In this document: one piece after another, positions 1-6,541 of the stretch
How positions within the stretch are numbered: position 1 is the first letter of the stretch
Layout of the letters: every line of letters starts with the position of its first letter
From: Desulfobulbaceae bacterium
Lineage (GTDB): Bacteria > Desulfobacterota > Desulfobulbia > Desulfobulbales > Desulfurivibrionaceae
Assembly (NCBI GenBank): GCA_003517965.1
Contig: DOZO01000013.1
Span: 1 to 7,709, forward strand
DNA: 7,709 nt
Direction: 5' to 3'
Made by a program: the position numbers and the translations under genes
Notes under the pieces: generated by a model
The model's database searches: none
Told to the model about the DNA's origin: nothing
The model's input: the letters and a program-made list of their open reading frames with translations, nothing else

Positions 1-1946
1 TCCAGGTTTCCTGGCTTGGCTACCCCAACACCACCGGGGTTGAAACCATCCAATACCGCATCACCGATGCCATTGCCGATCCGCCCGGCACATCCGACCC
101 CTTTTACACAGAGAAACTCATCCGGCTGCCCCACTGTTTTCTCTGTTACTCTCCACCCGAAATCGCGCCGGACATCAGCGAACTCCCGGCAAAAAAACAC
201 CAGCAGATCACCTTCGGCTCTTTCAACAACATCACCAAAACTTCGGAATCCGTGATCAGGGCCTGGTGTCACATTCTCAACCAGGTGAAAAATTCACAGA
301 TCATCCTAAAAAGCATTGCCTTCGCCGACCCGGAGACAAAAAAACGCTACCTGGATCTATTCCAAAAATACGGGGTTGAACCGGAACGGGTTATCTTAAA
401 AAAACGCACAGCCTCCCCAGAAGAACACCTCGGTCTTTATAATGAAATCGACATCGCCCTTGATCCGTTTCCATACAACGGCACCACCACCACCTGCGAG
501 GCTTTGTGGATGGGGGTTCCGGTTATCGCGCTCAGGGGCGACCTGCACTGCTCTCGGGTAAGCGCCAGCATTCTGACCCACACAGGGCTTGCGCATCTTA
601 TCGCTGAAACCCCGGAAGAATATGTGGACAAGGCTGTTTCCCTGGCCAGGGACCTAAATGAATTAAGCGAATTCAGGAAAAACATCCGAGGCCTTATGCA
701 AGGATCCACCCTATGCAATCCGGAAATCTTTGCCCGCGATATGGAGTCCGCCCTGCGGAGCATGTGGACGGCGTGGTGCAAACAAGATCCAACATCCACT
801 ACACAAACAGAACCGGGAGAACACATGACCAGCACAGACATGAGCAACGCAACCCACCCCGAGGAAAAAACCAATGCGGCCCTGCTGCTGAATCGCAAGG
901 GAGAGGAGCTCTTCGCCGCCGGAAACATCCAAGAAGCGGCACAACTTTTTGAGCAGGCCATCGCCCTTGATCCCGGTTGCGCAACCGCCCACAACAACCT
1001 GGGGGTCCTGTCTTACCATGGAGGGCAACTCGACAAAGCGTTACAGTGCTTCAGAAAAGCCCTGGAAATAAACCCCGAAGACCGCGCCGCCATAGACAAC
1101 CTCGGAGACATCCTACAGGCCATGCAAACTCTGGCGCCACAGCAGGAAACCAACCCGGAACGGTCTGCGAAGGGGGCAGCCGCCGCACCGATTCTGGACA
1201 GAGAAAAGACTTTAACGGAAATTAAAAAATTCCCGTTCTGGTACCACAAAATCGAGCTGCCAGACGGGATTGTCACCCCCGGCTGGGCGCCGATCAACCC
1301 TGCCGCCTACCGCATTCCTGAGGACTTAACCGGAAAGCGGGTGCTTGACGTGGGTGCCTGGGATGGCTACTGGACCTTCGAGGCCTTGCGCAGGGGCGCC
1401 AAAGAGGTCATCGCCATTGACGATTTCAGCGATTACCTGGGGCAGCTGCAGGAGTCGGACAGAAAAGCCTGGGCCACCTTTGATTTCTGCAAAAGGCAAC
1501 TGGGGTACGATGACCAGCGATGCAAGCGCTTTGACATGAGCATCTATGATTTGTCGGAAGAAACTTTCGGACACTTTGATATTGTTTTCTTTTTCGGGAC
1601 CCTCTACCACCTCCGTCACCCGCTCCTTGCCCTGGACAAACTCGCGGCGGTCTGCGATCAGGAAATTTTCGTCGAAACCGCCATTCTTGATGATTACAGC
1701 CCCTACCGGGGCGGCCTGGGGCAAGGCTATCCGGGCAGCAACCAGATGGTGATGGAGTTTTATCCGGGCAGCGAATATGGCAGCAACGACAGCAACTGGT
1801 GGGCCCCCACCCTGTATTGCCTCATCAACATGCTGCATGCCGCGGGGTTCAATAATTGCCGGGGCTGGAAGCTTACGAAAAACCCGAAAGAACTGCCGCA
1901 CTGCCGTGGCTTTGCCTATGGCAATAAGGCATCGTCAACCGCATAA
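1..1946 (+). CDS. OGT/SPINDLY-type glycosyltransferase - TPR - CmoB-like methyltransferase fusion (5' truncated)
   Basis: The reading frame is open from base 3 to the TAA ending at 1946 (647 residues visible); the start lies outside the window. Fragment residues 1-260 match the C-terminal half of O-GlcNAc-transferase/SPINDLY proteins (GT41-like): WLGYPNTTG near the start, FNNITK with K79 at the place of the UDP-contacting lysine, then LDPFPYNGTTTTCEALWMG (about 152-170) and SRVSAS (184-189). Residues about 289-375 are two to three TPR units (AHNNLGVLSYHGGQLDKAL). Residues about 412-643 are a class I SAM methyltransferase resembling CmoB/DUF1698: an FPFWYHKIELPDG lead-in, SAM loop DVGAWDGYW (449-457), acidic IDD (472-474) and FGTLYHLRHPL. 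Such transferases usually glycosylate Ser/Thr of proteins such as flagellin, using nucleotide sugars in the cytoplasm. The methyltransferase substrate is unknown; a sugar or a protein is possible. The family calls are firm, the substrate is not. Confidence 0.9.
   Translation, partial: QVSWLGYPNTTGVETIQYRITDAIADPPGTSDPFYTEKLIRLPHCFLCYSPPEIAPDISELPAKKHQQITFGSFNNITKTSESVIRAWCHILNQVKNSQIILKSIAFADPETKKRYLDLFQKYGVEPERVILKKRTASPEEHLGLYNEIDIALDPFPYNGTTTTCEALWMGVPVIALRGDLHCSRVSASILTHTGLAHLIAETPEEYVDKAVSLARDLNELSEFRKNIRGLMQGSTLCNPEIFARDMESALRSMWTAWCKQDPTSTTQTEPGEHMTSTDMSNATHPEEKTNAALLLNRKGEELFAAGNIQEAAQLFEQAIALDPGCATAHNNLGVLSYHGGQLDKALQCFRKALEINPEDRAAIDNLGDILQAMQTLAPQQETNPERSAKGAAAAPILDREKTLTEIKKFPFWYHKIELPDGIVTPGWAPINPAAYRIPEDLTGKRVLDVGAWDGYWTFEALRRGAKEVIAIDDFSDYLGQLQESDRKAWATFDFCKRQLGYDDQRCKRFDMSIYDLSEETFGHFDIVFFFGTLYHLRHPLLALDKLAAVCDQEIFVETAILDDYSPYRGGLGQGYPGSNQMVMEFYPGSEYGSNDSNWWAPTLYCLINMLHAAGFNNCRGWKLTKNPKELPHCRGFAYGNKASSTA
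815..827 (+). promoter_or_regulatory. Internal ribosome-binding site and in-frame ATG
   Basis: GGGAGA (815-820) lies just ahead of an ATG at 825 in the same frame as the large fusion gene, with 5 bases between GGAG and ATG. It falls in a low-complexity linker (about CKQDPTSTTQTEPGEHM) between the glycosyltransferase and TPR modules. Initiation here would give a separate 373-residue TPR-methyltransferase protein. The site is seen in the sequence; its use is inferred. It could also be a relic of two genes that became fused. Confidence 0.45.
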
Positions 1947-2001
1947 CTTCACAGGGAACTTGCACAGGGTATGCGCCCAAGTCAAGCACTGCATCCCAAC
2001 T

Positions 2002-2050
2002 GTAAGCGATGACAGCGACAAAGAAGATTCCGGCCCCTGTCACCGCTTAC
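2002..2050. repeat. Inverted repeat 1, 14-base arms
   Basis: Arms 2002-2015 (GTAAGCGATGACAG) and 2037-2050 (CTGTCACCGCTTAC) are complementary at 13 of 14 positions around a 21-base loop. The single mismatch is A-C on the + strand and a G-U wobble if read from the minus strand. No T-tract follows on either side, so it is not an evident intrinsic terminator. The outer GTAA/TTAC ends match the end rule of IS66-family elements. Confidence 0.75.
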
Positions 2051-2104
2051 CTGCAAAGTGTAGCCGATCACGGGGGAGTCACCGGAAATCAAATAACCAC
2101 GGAA

Positions 2105-2187
2105 TAAGCGGCCGCAGGGTGCGGCAAGCGGGTTTTGTACGTGACCAGGACCGATCGCCGCAAGATGGGGTGACCTGTGGCCGCTTA
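2105..2187. repeat. Inverted repeat 2, nested stem structure
   Basis: Arms 2105-2118 (TAAGCGGCCGCAGG) and 2174-2187 pair over 14 positions with one G-U wobble in the + strand RNA sense. Inside, TGCGGC (2120-2125) pairs with GCCGCA (2157-2162), which extends the stem. The outer TAAGCGG/CCGCTTA is shared with inverted repeat 1, so four alternating half-sites (2002, 2044, 2105, 2182) could also pair in other combinations. Either a structured RNA or a remnant of transposon ends would explain it. Confidence 0.65.
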
Positions 2188-2255
2188 CAACAAAGCTTAT
2201 CGGACGACATGGGGACAAGGGAGGAAACAACAACAACGAAGGCGTGATATCTCTC

Positions 2256-2284
2256 TTGACTTCATCATATAAGAATGATATACA
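2256..2284 (+). promoter_or_regulatory. Sigma-70-type promoter for the regulator/NeuB unit
   Basis: TTGACT (2256-2261) and TATACA (2279-2284) are separated by 17 bases, close to the consensus. The predicted transcript starts near 2291, giving a leader of about 17 bases before the ATG at 2308. No clear Shine-Dalgarno is present in that short leader. Confidence 0.7.
2264..2279. promoter_or_regulatory. Operator-like palindrome inside the promoter
   Basis: ATCAT (2264-2268) and ATGAT (2275-2279) form a perfect 5-6-5 palindrome in the promoter spacer, touching the first base of the -10 box. The next gene encodes a winged-helix protein of a type that binds such dyads, so autoregulation is a reasonable inference. 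The arms are short and AT-rich, and chance is not excluded. Confidence 0.35.
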
Positions 2285-2307
2285 ACTTACAAATGATCGT
2301 TTAGTTA

Positions 2308-2976
2308 ATGAACAGTCAATATTCTGAACTCTTGGGTCTCCGCAAGATGATCGACATCAACCGCTCTGCCTTTCTGCTACCGACCAAGACCTTCAGACGC
2401 ATGACTATTCTGTTGACCATCAACCATTCACCCGACACCAGCCAGCACAAGATTGCCCAGAAAACAAACCTGAGCAGCGCCATGGTCAACAGCTACATCC
2501 GAAAGCTGACCGCCGAAGGTATCGTCACGGTATCGAGCCGCAACAATCGTGACTGCAACTATCAGCTCACCGAACTTGGCAAAGAAGAACTGACAACCCT
2601 GCTTATGGGATATTCTGCGGAGATTGTCCAATTCTACGCCCAGGCCAAAAATGAAATATCAACCCGAATTGCCGCTCTGATCAACGGCACCCGCCGGGTC
2701 CGTCTCGTCCTCTATGGCGCATCGGAAACTTGCGAGCTGGTCATGCGGGCACTGGACAACTTTCCGCAGGTAGAGGTGGCGGCAATCGTTGACAGCGTCC
2801 CGCAAAAACAGGGGGAGGCCTTTAATGGTTTTATCGTGCAAAAACCGGAATCAATCCCCCAACTTCAACCTGACTGCGTGCTGATCACCTCCTATGCGAA
2901 ACAGGATGAAATCTACAATGCGACAAAACATCTTGAAACCTCCGGCATCAAGGTGCGCCAGCTCACCACGGTATAA
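2308..2976 (+). CDS. MarR-like winged-helix regulator with C-terminal Rossmann-like domain
   Basis: The 222-residue protein has two parts. Residues about 15-125 form a winged-helix DNA-binding domain: the helix-turn-helix is about 45-71 (QHKIAQKTNLSSAMVNSYIR), followed by a wing with basic SSRNNRD and a helical linker. Residues about 131-222 resemble the nucleotide-binding-like N-terminal domain of PglD/CapD-type sugar enzymes: VLYGASETCELVMRAL with glycine loop at 137-140, VAAIVDS with D162 at the end of the second strand, and DCVLITSYAKQDEI. Together they suggest a transcription factor that senses a nucleotide or nucleotide sugar; the ligand is inferred. It stands 9 bases ahead of the NeuB-fusion gene and is probably co-transcribed with it. 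The ATG at 2308 lacks a Shine-Dalgarno; ATG 2347 (residue 14) is an alternative start that would keep the DNA-binding domain. Confidence 0.85.
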   Translation: MNSQYSELLGLRKMIDINRSAFLLPTKTFRRMTILLTINHSPDTSQHKIAQKTNLSSAMVNSYIRKLTAEGIVTVSSRNNRDCNYQLTELGKEELTTLLMGYSAEIVQFYAQAKNEISTRIAALINGTRRVRLVLYGASETCELVMRALDNFPQVEVAAIVDSVPQKQGEAFNGFIVQKPESIPQLQPDCVLITSYAKQDEIYNATKHLETSGIKVRQLTTV

Positions 2977-2985
2977 GGCAAGCCC

Positions 2986-4872
2986 ATGCAGACCATCCGA
3001 ATAGGCAGACATACCATCGGTGAAGAGATGCCGACTTATATCGTGGCCGAGATCGGCATCAACCACAACGGTGATGAGACGCTGGCGGCACAACTCATTA
3101 CCGAAGCCGCCAAGGCCGGGGTCGATGCGGTAAAATTCCAAAAACGTGACCTGCCCAGCCTGTACCCGCAGGAACTGCTTGACTCGCCTGAAAAATCAGA
3201 GCAGGCATTTCAGTACATGATTCCCCTCCTCAAGGAGGTGGAATTGCCTGAGGCGAGCTATCCCCGCCTCAAAAAACAGTGCGAGGCCTTGGGCCTTGAT
3301 TTTCTCTGCACCCCCTTTGACCTGAAGAGCGCGAACTTCCTGAATGACCTCGGCGTAAGCGCCTTCAAGATCGCCTCGGCCGACCTCACCAATCTGGACC
3401 TCCTGGAGCATGTGGCTGCCTTTGGCAAACCCCTCATCGTTTCCACCGGCATGTCACTCTGGGAAGAGATTGAGACGGCGGTGGCCTTCTTACGCAAACA
3501 GCCCGCCCCCTTTGCCCTGTTGCACTGTCGCAGCGTCTATCCGGTCTGGCCCAGGGATGTCAACCTGCGCATGATCAACAAGCTGAAAAAATTCGATTGT
3601 CCGGTGGGATATTCCGGCCATGAAATGGGCTTGGTCATTTCCCTGGCCGCCGCCTCCATGGGGGCGGCGATCATCGAAAAACACCTTACCTTGGACCGCA
3701 AGATGAAAGGTCCTGACCACAAGATCAGTCTGGAACCCTACGAGTTCAAAAGATTGGTGCGTGATATTCGGATCACCGACCAAGCGGTGGGCAAAAGCAA
3801 GCGCGTTCTCTTGCGCGGGGAGATACTCAACCGCGAGCTTTTCGGCAAATCCTTGCTTGCCGCCCAGGATATTCCTGCCGGGTCCATAATCAATCGGGAA
3901 ATGGTGGTGGTTCGAGGGCCGGGCAAGGGGCTTTCTCCCCAAAAACTCCCCCAATTGCTCGGGGCCACCACCAGACGCAAAATTGACGTTGGTGATTTTT
4001 TCCTAGTCTGCGATCTGCCGGGGGAATTTCTCCCGGAAAGTAGCCTGGCCAACCTGAGCTTCAAAAGTGATTGGGGTCTGATCGCCCGCTTCACCGACGG
4101 TCCGGCCATGCTCGCCCATCACCCAAAAGCCATCGAGTTTCACCTTGCCGAAAAAGATTTTCAACTGCCCCACGAGATCAATGAAGCCCACGACTGCCGG
4201 CTCATTGTCCACGCCCCCGAATATATCGGCGACAAACTCCACGATCTGGCCAGCGGCAGCGAGGAAATCCGCCGAAAATCCGTGGCCCAGACCCTGCAAT
4301 CCCTGGCGATAACCCGCGAACTCACACCCTATTTCCAAGGCCAGCCAAAATTGATCACCCATCCGGGGGCCATGAGTCTGAACACCAAGCTCAACCCGGA
4401 GACCCTGGCCGTCGCCCTGGCCCGCTCGGTGCGGGAAATCAAGGCAGCCATCGGTGACGACGTCGAATTTCTTCTGGAAAACCTCCCACCCTACCCCTGG
4501 TATTTCGGCGGCCAATGGAAGGGCAATTACTTCATGGCTGCCGAGGAAATCGCCGCTTTCTGCGACCAGGAGGGGATCAAGCTCTGCTTCGACCTCTCCC
4601 ATGCCGCCCTTTACTGCAACGCCAAAGATACGGATCTTGCGGAGTATATCAGGCTGTTGCGCCCCTACATCCGCCATATCCACTTCGCCGACGCCTACGG
4701 CCTGGACGGCGAGGGAATGCAGATCGGCGAAGGAGACATCGATCTGGACAGGATTATACCCCTGTTTGCCGACTACCGCGGCACCTGGATGCCGGAGATC
4801 TGGCGGGGCCACCTGGACAACGGGGCCGGTTTCATCACCGCCCTGCAACGCCTGAATAAATATGAACTATGA
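2986..4872 (+). CDS. NeuB/SpsE-family nonulosonic acid synthase fused to a sugar-isomerase-type TIM barrel
   Basis: The 628-residue protein has three modules. Residues 1-270 are a NeuB/SpsE catalytic barrel: AEIGINHNG (21-29, E22), VDAVKFQ (K50), SAFKIAS (K128), VSTGMS, and GHE/EKH with H212 and H233 at the manganese-ligand positions. Residues about 282-344 are the SAF (antifreeze-like) lid, with VVVRGPGKGLSPQ supplying a candidate substrate-binding Arg (R310). Residues about 358-628 are a xylose-isomerase/endonuclease-IV-like TIM barrel with a full metal-ligand set: E498, D536, H539, H566, E604, plus GEGDID near 581. Synthases of this family condense phosphoenolpyruvate with ManNAc or a related 6-carbon sugar. 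The barrel may isomerise or epimerise a sugar feeding or following that step; this is inference. The ordinary family length is about 340-350 residues, so the second half is an addition. AAGG sits 7 bases ahead of ATG 2986. The gene probably belongs to the upstream regulator's transcript. Confidence 0.92.
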   Translation: MQTIRIGRHTIGEEMPTYIVAEIGINHNGDETLAAQLITEAAKAGVDAVKFQKRDLPSLYPQELLDSPEKSEQAFQYMIPLLKEVELPEASYPRLKKQCEALGLDFLCTPFDLKSANFLNDLGVSAFKIASADLTNLDLLEHVAAFGKPLIVSTGMSLWEEIETAVAFLRKQPAPFALLHCRSVYPVWPRDVNLRMINKLKKFDCPVGYSGHEMGLVISLAAASMGAAIIEKHLTLDRKMKGPDHKISLEPYEFKRLVRDIRITDQAVGKSKRVLLRGEILNRELFGKSLLAAQDIPAGSIINREMVVVRGPGKGLSPQKLPQLLGATTRRKIDVGDFFLVCDLPGEFLPESSLANLSFKSDWGLIARFTDGPAMLAHHPKAIEFHLAEKDFQLPHEINEAHDCRLIVHAPEYIGDKLHDLASGSEEIRRKSVAQTLQSLAITRELTPYFQGQPKLITHPGAMSLNTKLNPETLAVALARSVREIKAAIGDDVEFLLENLPPYPWYFGGQWKGNYFMAAEEIAAFCDQEGIKLCFDLSHAALYCNAKDTDLAEYIRLLRPYIRHIHFADAYGLDGEGMQIGEGDIDLDRIIPLFADYRGTWMPEIWRGHLDNGAGFITALQRLNKYEL

Positions 4873-4890
4873 AATATCCTTTTAGTTGCA

Positions 4891-4903
4891 CGGCAAAATG
4901 CCG
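4891..4903. other. Small perfect hairpin CGGCA-AAA-TGCCG
   Basis: A 5-base stem with a 3-base loop lies in the 83-base gap before the NusG-like gene. No T-tract follows on either strand, so it is not a convincing terminator. It might help separate the upstream unit from the NusG-paralog gene, or be chance. Confidence 0.3.
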
Positions 4904-4955
4904 ATGATAAAAGTAAACCGTTCACTCACCGAATGATCGATACCAGGGGCCAGCG

Positions 4956-5510
4956 ATGACACTTACAATCAGTGATAATCCTCCGTCCTGTTTTCCCGAA
5001 GATCTCTTCAGCCGAATCTTGGTTACGACTTCACCGTGGTGGGTGGCCCGCACCCGGAGCCGTCAGGAAAAATCCCTGGCCTGGGAACTGAGAAACCGGG
5101 GAATGGCCTATTACCTGCCCCTGGTCAGCCGCCCCCAAAAAAACCGGCAGCGGATGCGGACCTCCATCGTACCCCTGTTCAACGGCTACCTCTTTTTCCG
5201 GGGCAGCGACCAGGATCGCTACGAAGCGATCAAAACCGGCCGACTCGCCCAAGTCCTGCCGGTGGCAGACCAGGAGCGCCTGCACAACGAACTGGCAGCC
5301 CTGGCCCAAATTACCACCACCCGGCTTGACCTCGAGCTTTGCGATTTCATGGTCAAGGGGCAAAGGGTGCAAATAGTTGCCGGGCCTTTCGAAGGGCTTG
5401 TCGGCATCGTTGTAAAGCAGAAAAACAAGCAACGGTTGGTCTTGCAGATCGAAGCGATCCGCCAGGCAGCCGCCGTCGAAATCGAGCTGGATCAAGCCCG
5501 TCCGATTTGA
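4956..5510 (+). CDS. Specialised NusG paralog (RfaH/UpxY/LoaP-type antiterminator)
   Basis: The 184-residue protein has a NusG N-terminal domain from W28 (WWVARTRSRQEKSLAWELRNRG, then YYLPLV and LFNGYLFFRG), and a KOW motif at about 133-152 (VKGQRVQIVAGPFEGLVGIV). Proteins of this class bind RNA polymerase during elongation and suppress termination over long polysaccharide operons, often after recognising an element in the leader. A general housekeeping NusG is less likely: the gene sits inside a glycan locus, away from secE and the rplKA genes. AGGGG (4945-4949) sits 6 bases from the ATG, a good ribosome-binding site. A TTGACG/TATAAT promoter and an ops-like element follow its stop codon directly, which suggests control of the downstream genes. 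It belongs to the same branch by architecture, but which named subgroup is uncertain. Confidence 0.88.
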   Translation: MTLTISDNPPSCFPEDLFSRILVTTSPWWVARTRSRQEKSLAWELRNRGMAYYLPLVSRPQKNRQRMRTSIVPLFNGYLFFRGSDQDRYEAIKTGRLAQVLPVADQERLHNELAALAQITTTRLDLELCDFMVKGQRVQIVAGPFEGLVGIVVKQKNKQRLVLQIEAIRQAAAVEIELDQARPI

Positions 5511-5537
5511 CGTAACTTGCTAATTTAACAATATAAT
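5507..5537 (+). promoter_or_regulatory. Promoter-like sequence after the NusG-paralog gene
   Basis: TTGACG (5507-5512) overlaps the TGA stop of the NusG paralog, and a perfect TATAAT lies at 5532-5537. The spacer is 19 bases, a little long. CGTAA (5511-5515) and TTACG (5538-5542) bracket the -10 region as an inverted repeat. Transcription would begin near 5544, just ahead of the ops-like element, as in RfaH-controlled operons. Confidence 0.5.
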
Positions 5538-5546
5538 TTACGAAAA

Positions 5547-5562
5547 GTCGGTATCCCCCGAC
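5547..5562 (+). other. Leader hairpin GTCGG/CCGAC
   Basis: GTCGG (5547-5551) pairs with CCGAC (5558-5562) around a 6-base loop. It would form at the very start of the proposed transcript and overlaps the ops-like element. The second copy of the element near 6692 lacks an equivalent stem, so the hairpin is not a conserved part of it. Confidence 0.35.
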
Positions 5563-5575
5563 AGGGACGGAGTGC
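5548..5575 (+). promoter_or_regulatory. Candidate antitermination (ops/JUMPStart-like) element, copy A
   Basis: The core GACAGGGACGGAGTGC (5560-5575) recurs near 6704 and resembles the end of the enterobacterial JUMPStart element, CCAGGGGCGGTAGCGTG: 9 of 11 positions agree between GACAGGGACGG and GCCAGGGGCGG, before a one-base gap. Overall 20 of 28 bases match copy B without gaps. It lies between a promoter-like sequence and a glycosyltransferase gene, right after the NusG-paralog gene. RfaH recognises ops in such leaders. The GGAG inside it (5569-5572) also serves as a ribosome-binding site. Function is inferred. Confidence 0.45.
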
Positions 5576-5584
5576 GCCTTGCCC

Positions 5585-6541
5585 ATGAATATCCTGATGA
5601 TCACCGCCAATGACCCGGCCGGAATGGCGATTGCTTTCACCAACGCCATCAATCGTTACACCGAGCACCGGTGCCGACTGATTACCACCGCCGAGAAATA
5701 TGGTTTTGGTTACGAAACGGATATTCACCTGCCGGACATCCATGACGACGATTTTGCCGAGGTTGAGCATCTGCTTAAAAATGCCGATATCATCCATTTC
5801 CATGTGCTCACCGATGAGAATTCCCACCTCGGGCCGCTGGTTATTCGTGACTACACCAAAGGCAAAAAAATCATCCATCATCACCACGGCCATCCCGATT
5901 ATCTGATCAATATTGACGCCTACAACGAAAAATACCGCCGCCTGGGACGGCGAGTCATCGTCAGCACCCCGGATCTGCTGCAAATTGCCGAAAACGCCAT
6001 CTGGATACCCAACCTGGTTCCCATCAACGATGTTCACTACCTGCCACGCTACGATGACACCCTGCCCGCCGAGCCGACCCTTATCTGCCAGGCTCCAACC
6101 CGCAAATACGACAAGCACACCAATGTTTTCGCCAAGGTGATGAAAAAGTTGCAAGCCGAGCACTCAAACCTCGAATCCGTGATTTTCGAAAGAATGCCTC
6201 ACATCGAGTGCCTGAAACGCAAGCGCGCCTGCCACATTGTCTTCGACCACATGCGCGGCTGGTTCGGCATTTCCTCGCTGGAATCATTGAGCCAGGGGAA
6301 ACCGGTGATCGCGGGGTTGGATGATTGGAATATCAAGTGCATCAAGGAGTTCACCGGAGTTGATCAACTTCCCTGGCAAGTGGCCCGAGATCGCGATGAC
6401 TTATTAAACGTATTGCAACGATTGATAACAGACCGGGATTTCCGCAAAGCCGCTGGCAGGCAGTCTCGACAATTTATGGAGCAATGCTGGACTGAACAAC
6501 AGGCTCTAAATGTATTGCTTAATGTTTATGGAAACCTTTAA
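5585..6541 (+). CDS. GT-B fold glycosyltransferase (GT4-like)
   Basis: The 318-residue protein begins MNILMITANDPAGMA, a typical N-terminal strand and glycine loop of GT-B enzymes. It contains ADIIHFHV (68-74), IIHHHHGHP (96-104), a short IPNLVP linker, and the nucleotide-sugar-binding segment GWFGISSLESLSQGKPVIA (225-243). The first Glu of the usual E-x7-E motif is Gly225; the second, E233, is kept. It likely transfers a sugar from a nucleotide donor to a lipid-linked or growing glycan at the cytoplasmic face. It has no obvious membrane segment. At 318 residues it is shorter than many GT4 enzymes. The start is ambiguous: TTG at 5579 lies 6 bases from GGAG and would add two residues, while ATG 5585 lies 12 bases from it. 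I chose ATG because MNILMI fits the family's N-terminus. Confidence 0.82.
   Translation: MNILMITANDPAGMAIAFTNAINRYTEHRCRLITTAEKYGFGYETDIHLPDIHDDDFAEVEHLLKNADIIHFHVLTDENSHLGPLVIRDYTKGKKIIHHHHGHPDYLINIDAYNEKYRRLGRRVIVSTPDLLQIAENAIWIPNLVPINDVHYLPRYDDTLPAEPTLICQAPTRKYDKHTNVFAKVMKKLQAEHSNLESVIFERMPHIECLKRKRACHIVFDHMRGWFGISSLESLSQGKPVIAGLDDWNIKCIKEFTGVDQLPWQVARDRDDLLNVLQRLITDRDFRKAAGRQSRQFMEQCWTEQQALNVLLNVYGNL

Larger units (their letters stand above)
2002..2188. mobile_element. Possible IS66-type end remnant or MITE-like element
   Basis: The segment opens with GTAAGCG and closes with CGCTTAC, and the two inverted repeats inside carry similar ends. IS66-family insertion sequences are known for inverted repeats beginning 5'-GTAA, usually with 8-base target duplications. 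No transposase reading frame is present. The flanking 8-mers (TCCCAACT at 1994-2001, AACAAAGC at 2189-2196) do not match, so no target duplication is visible. A non-autonomous or decayed element is possible; a structured non-coding RNA or regulatory leader is the alternative. The rest of the 1947-2307 gap holds a CACAGGG direct repeat (1950-1956 and 1963-1969) and the downstream promoter. Confidence 0.3.

Noticed and set aside
1326..1901. Antisense reading frame of 191 codons opposite the methyltransferase domain
   Set aside because: No recognisable family, and the sense strand encodes clear SAM-methyltransferase motifs.
2002..2050. Intrinsic terminator after the large fusion gene
   Set aside because: The stem is strong but the loop is 21 bases and no T-tract follows on either strand.
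4003..4848. Long antisense reading frame of 281 codons opposite the NeuB-fusion gene
   Set aside because: It is the shadow of a GC-rich coding strand; the sense frame has intact family motifs along the whole length.
4886..4913. Promoter or sigma-54-like site (TTGCACG...TGCC, or TTGCAC-16-TAAAAG) before the NusG-paralog gene
   Set aside because: The sigma-54 GC pair is off by one base in spacing and the -24 GG is TG; the sigma-70 reading has a poor -35. Neither is strong enough to call.
4943..4958. CCAGGGGC followed by AGCG, resembling JUMPStart, at the NusG-paralog start codon
   Set aside because: The match is only partial after the first 8 bases and overlaps a good Shine-Dalgarno and start codon that explain it; it also does not share the core of the two repeated elements.
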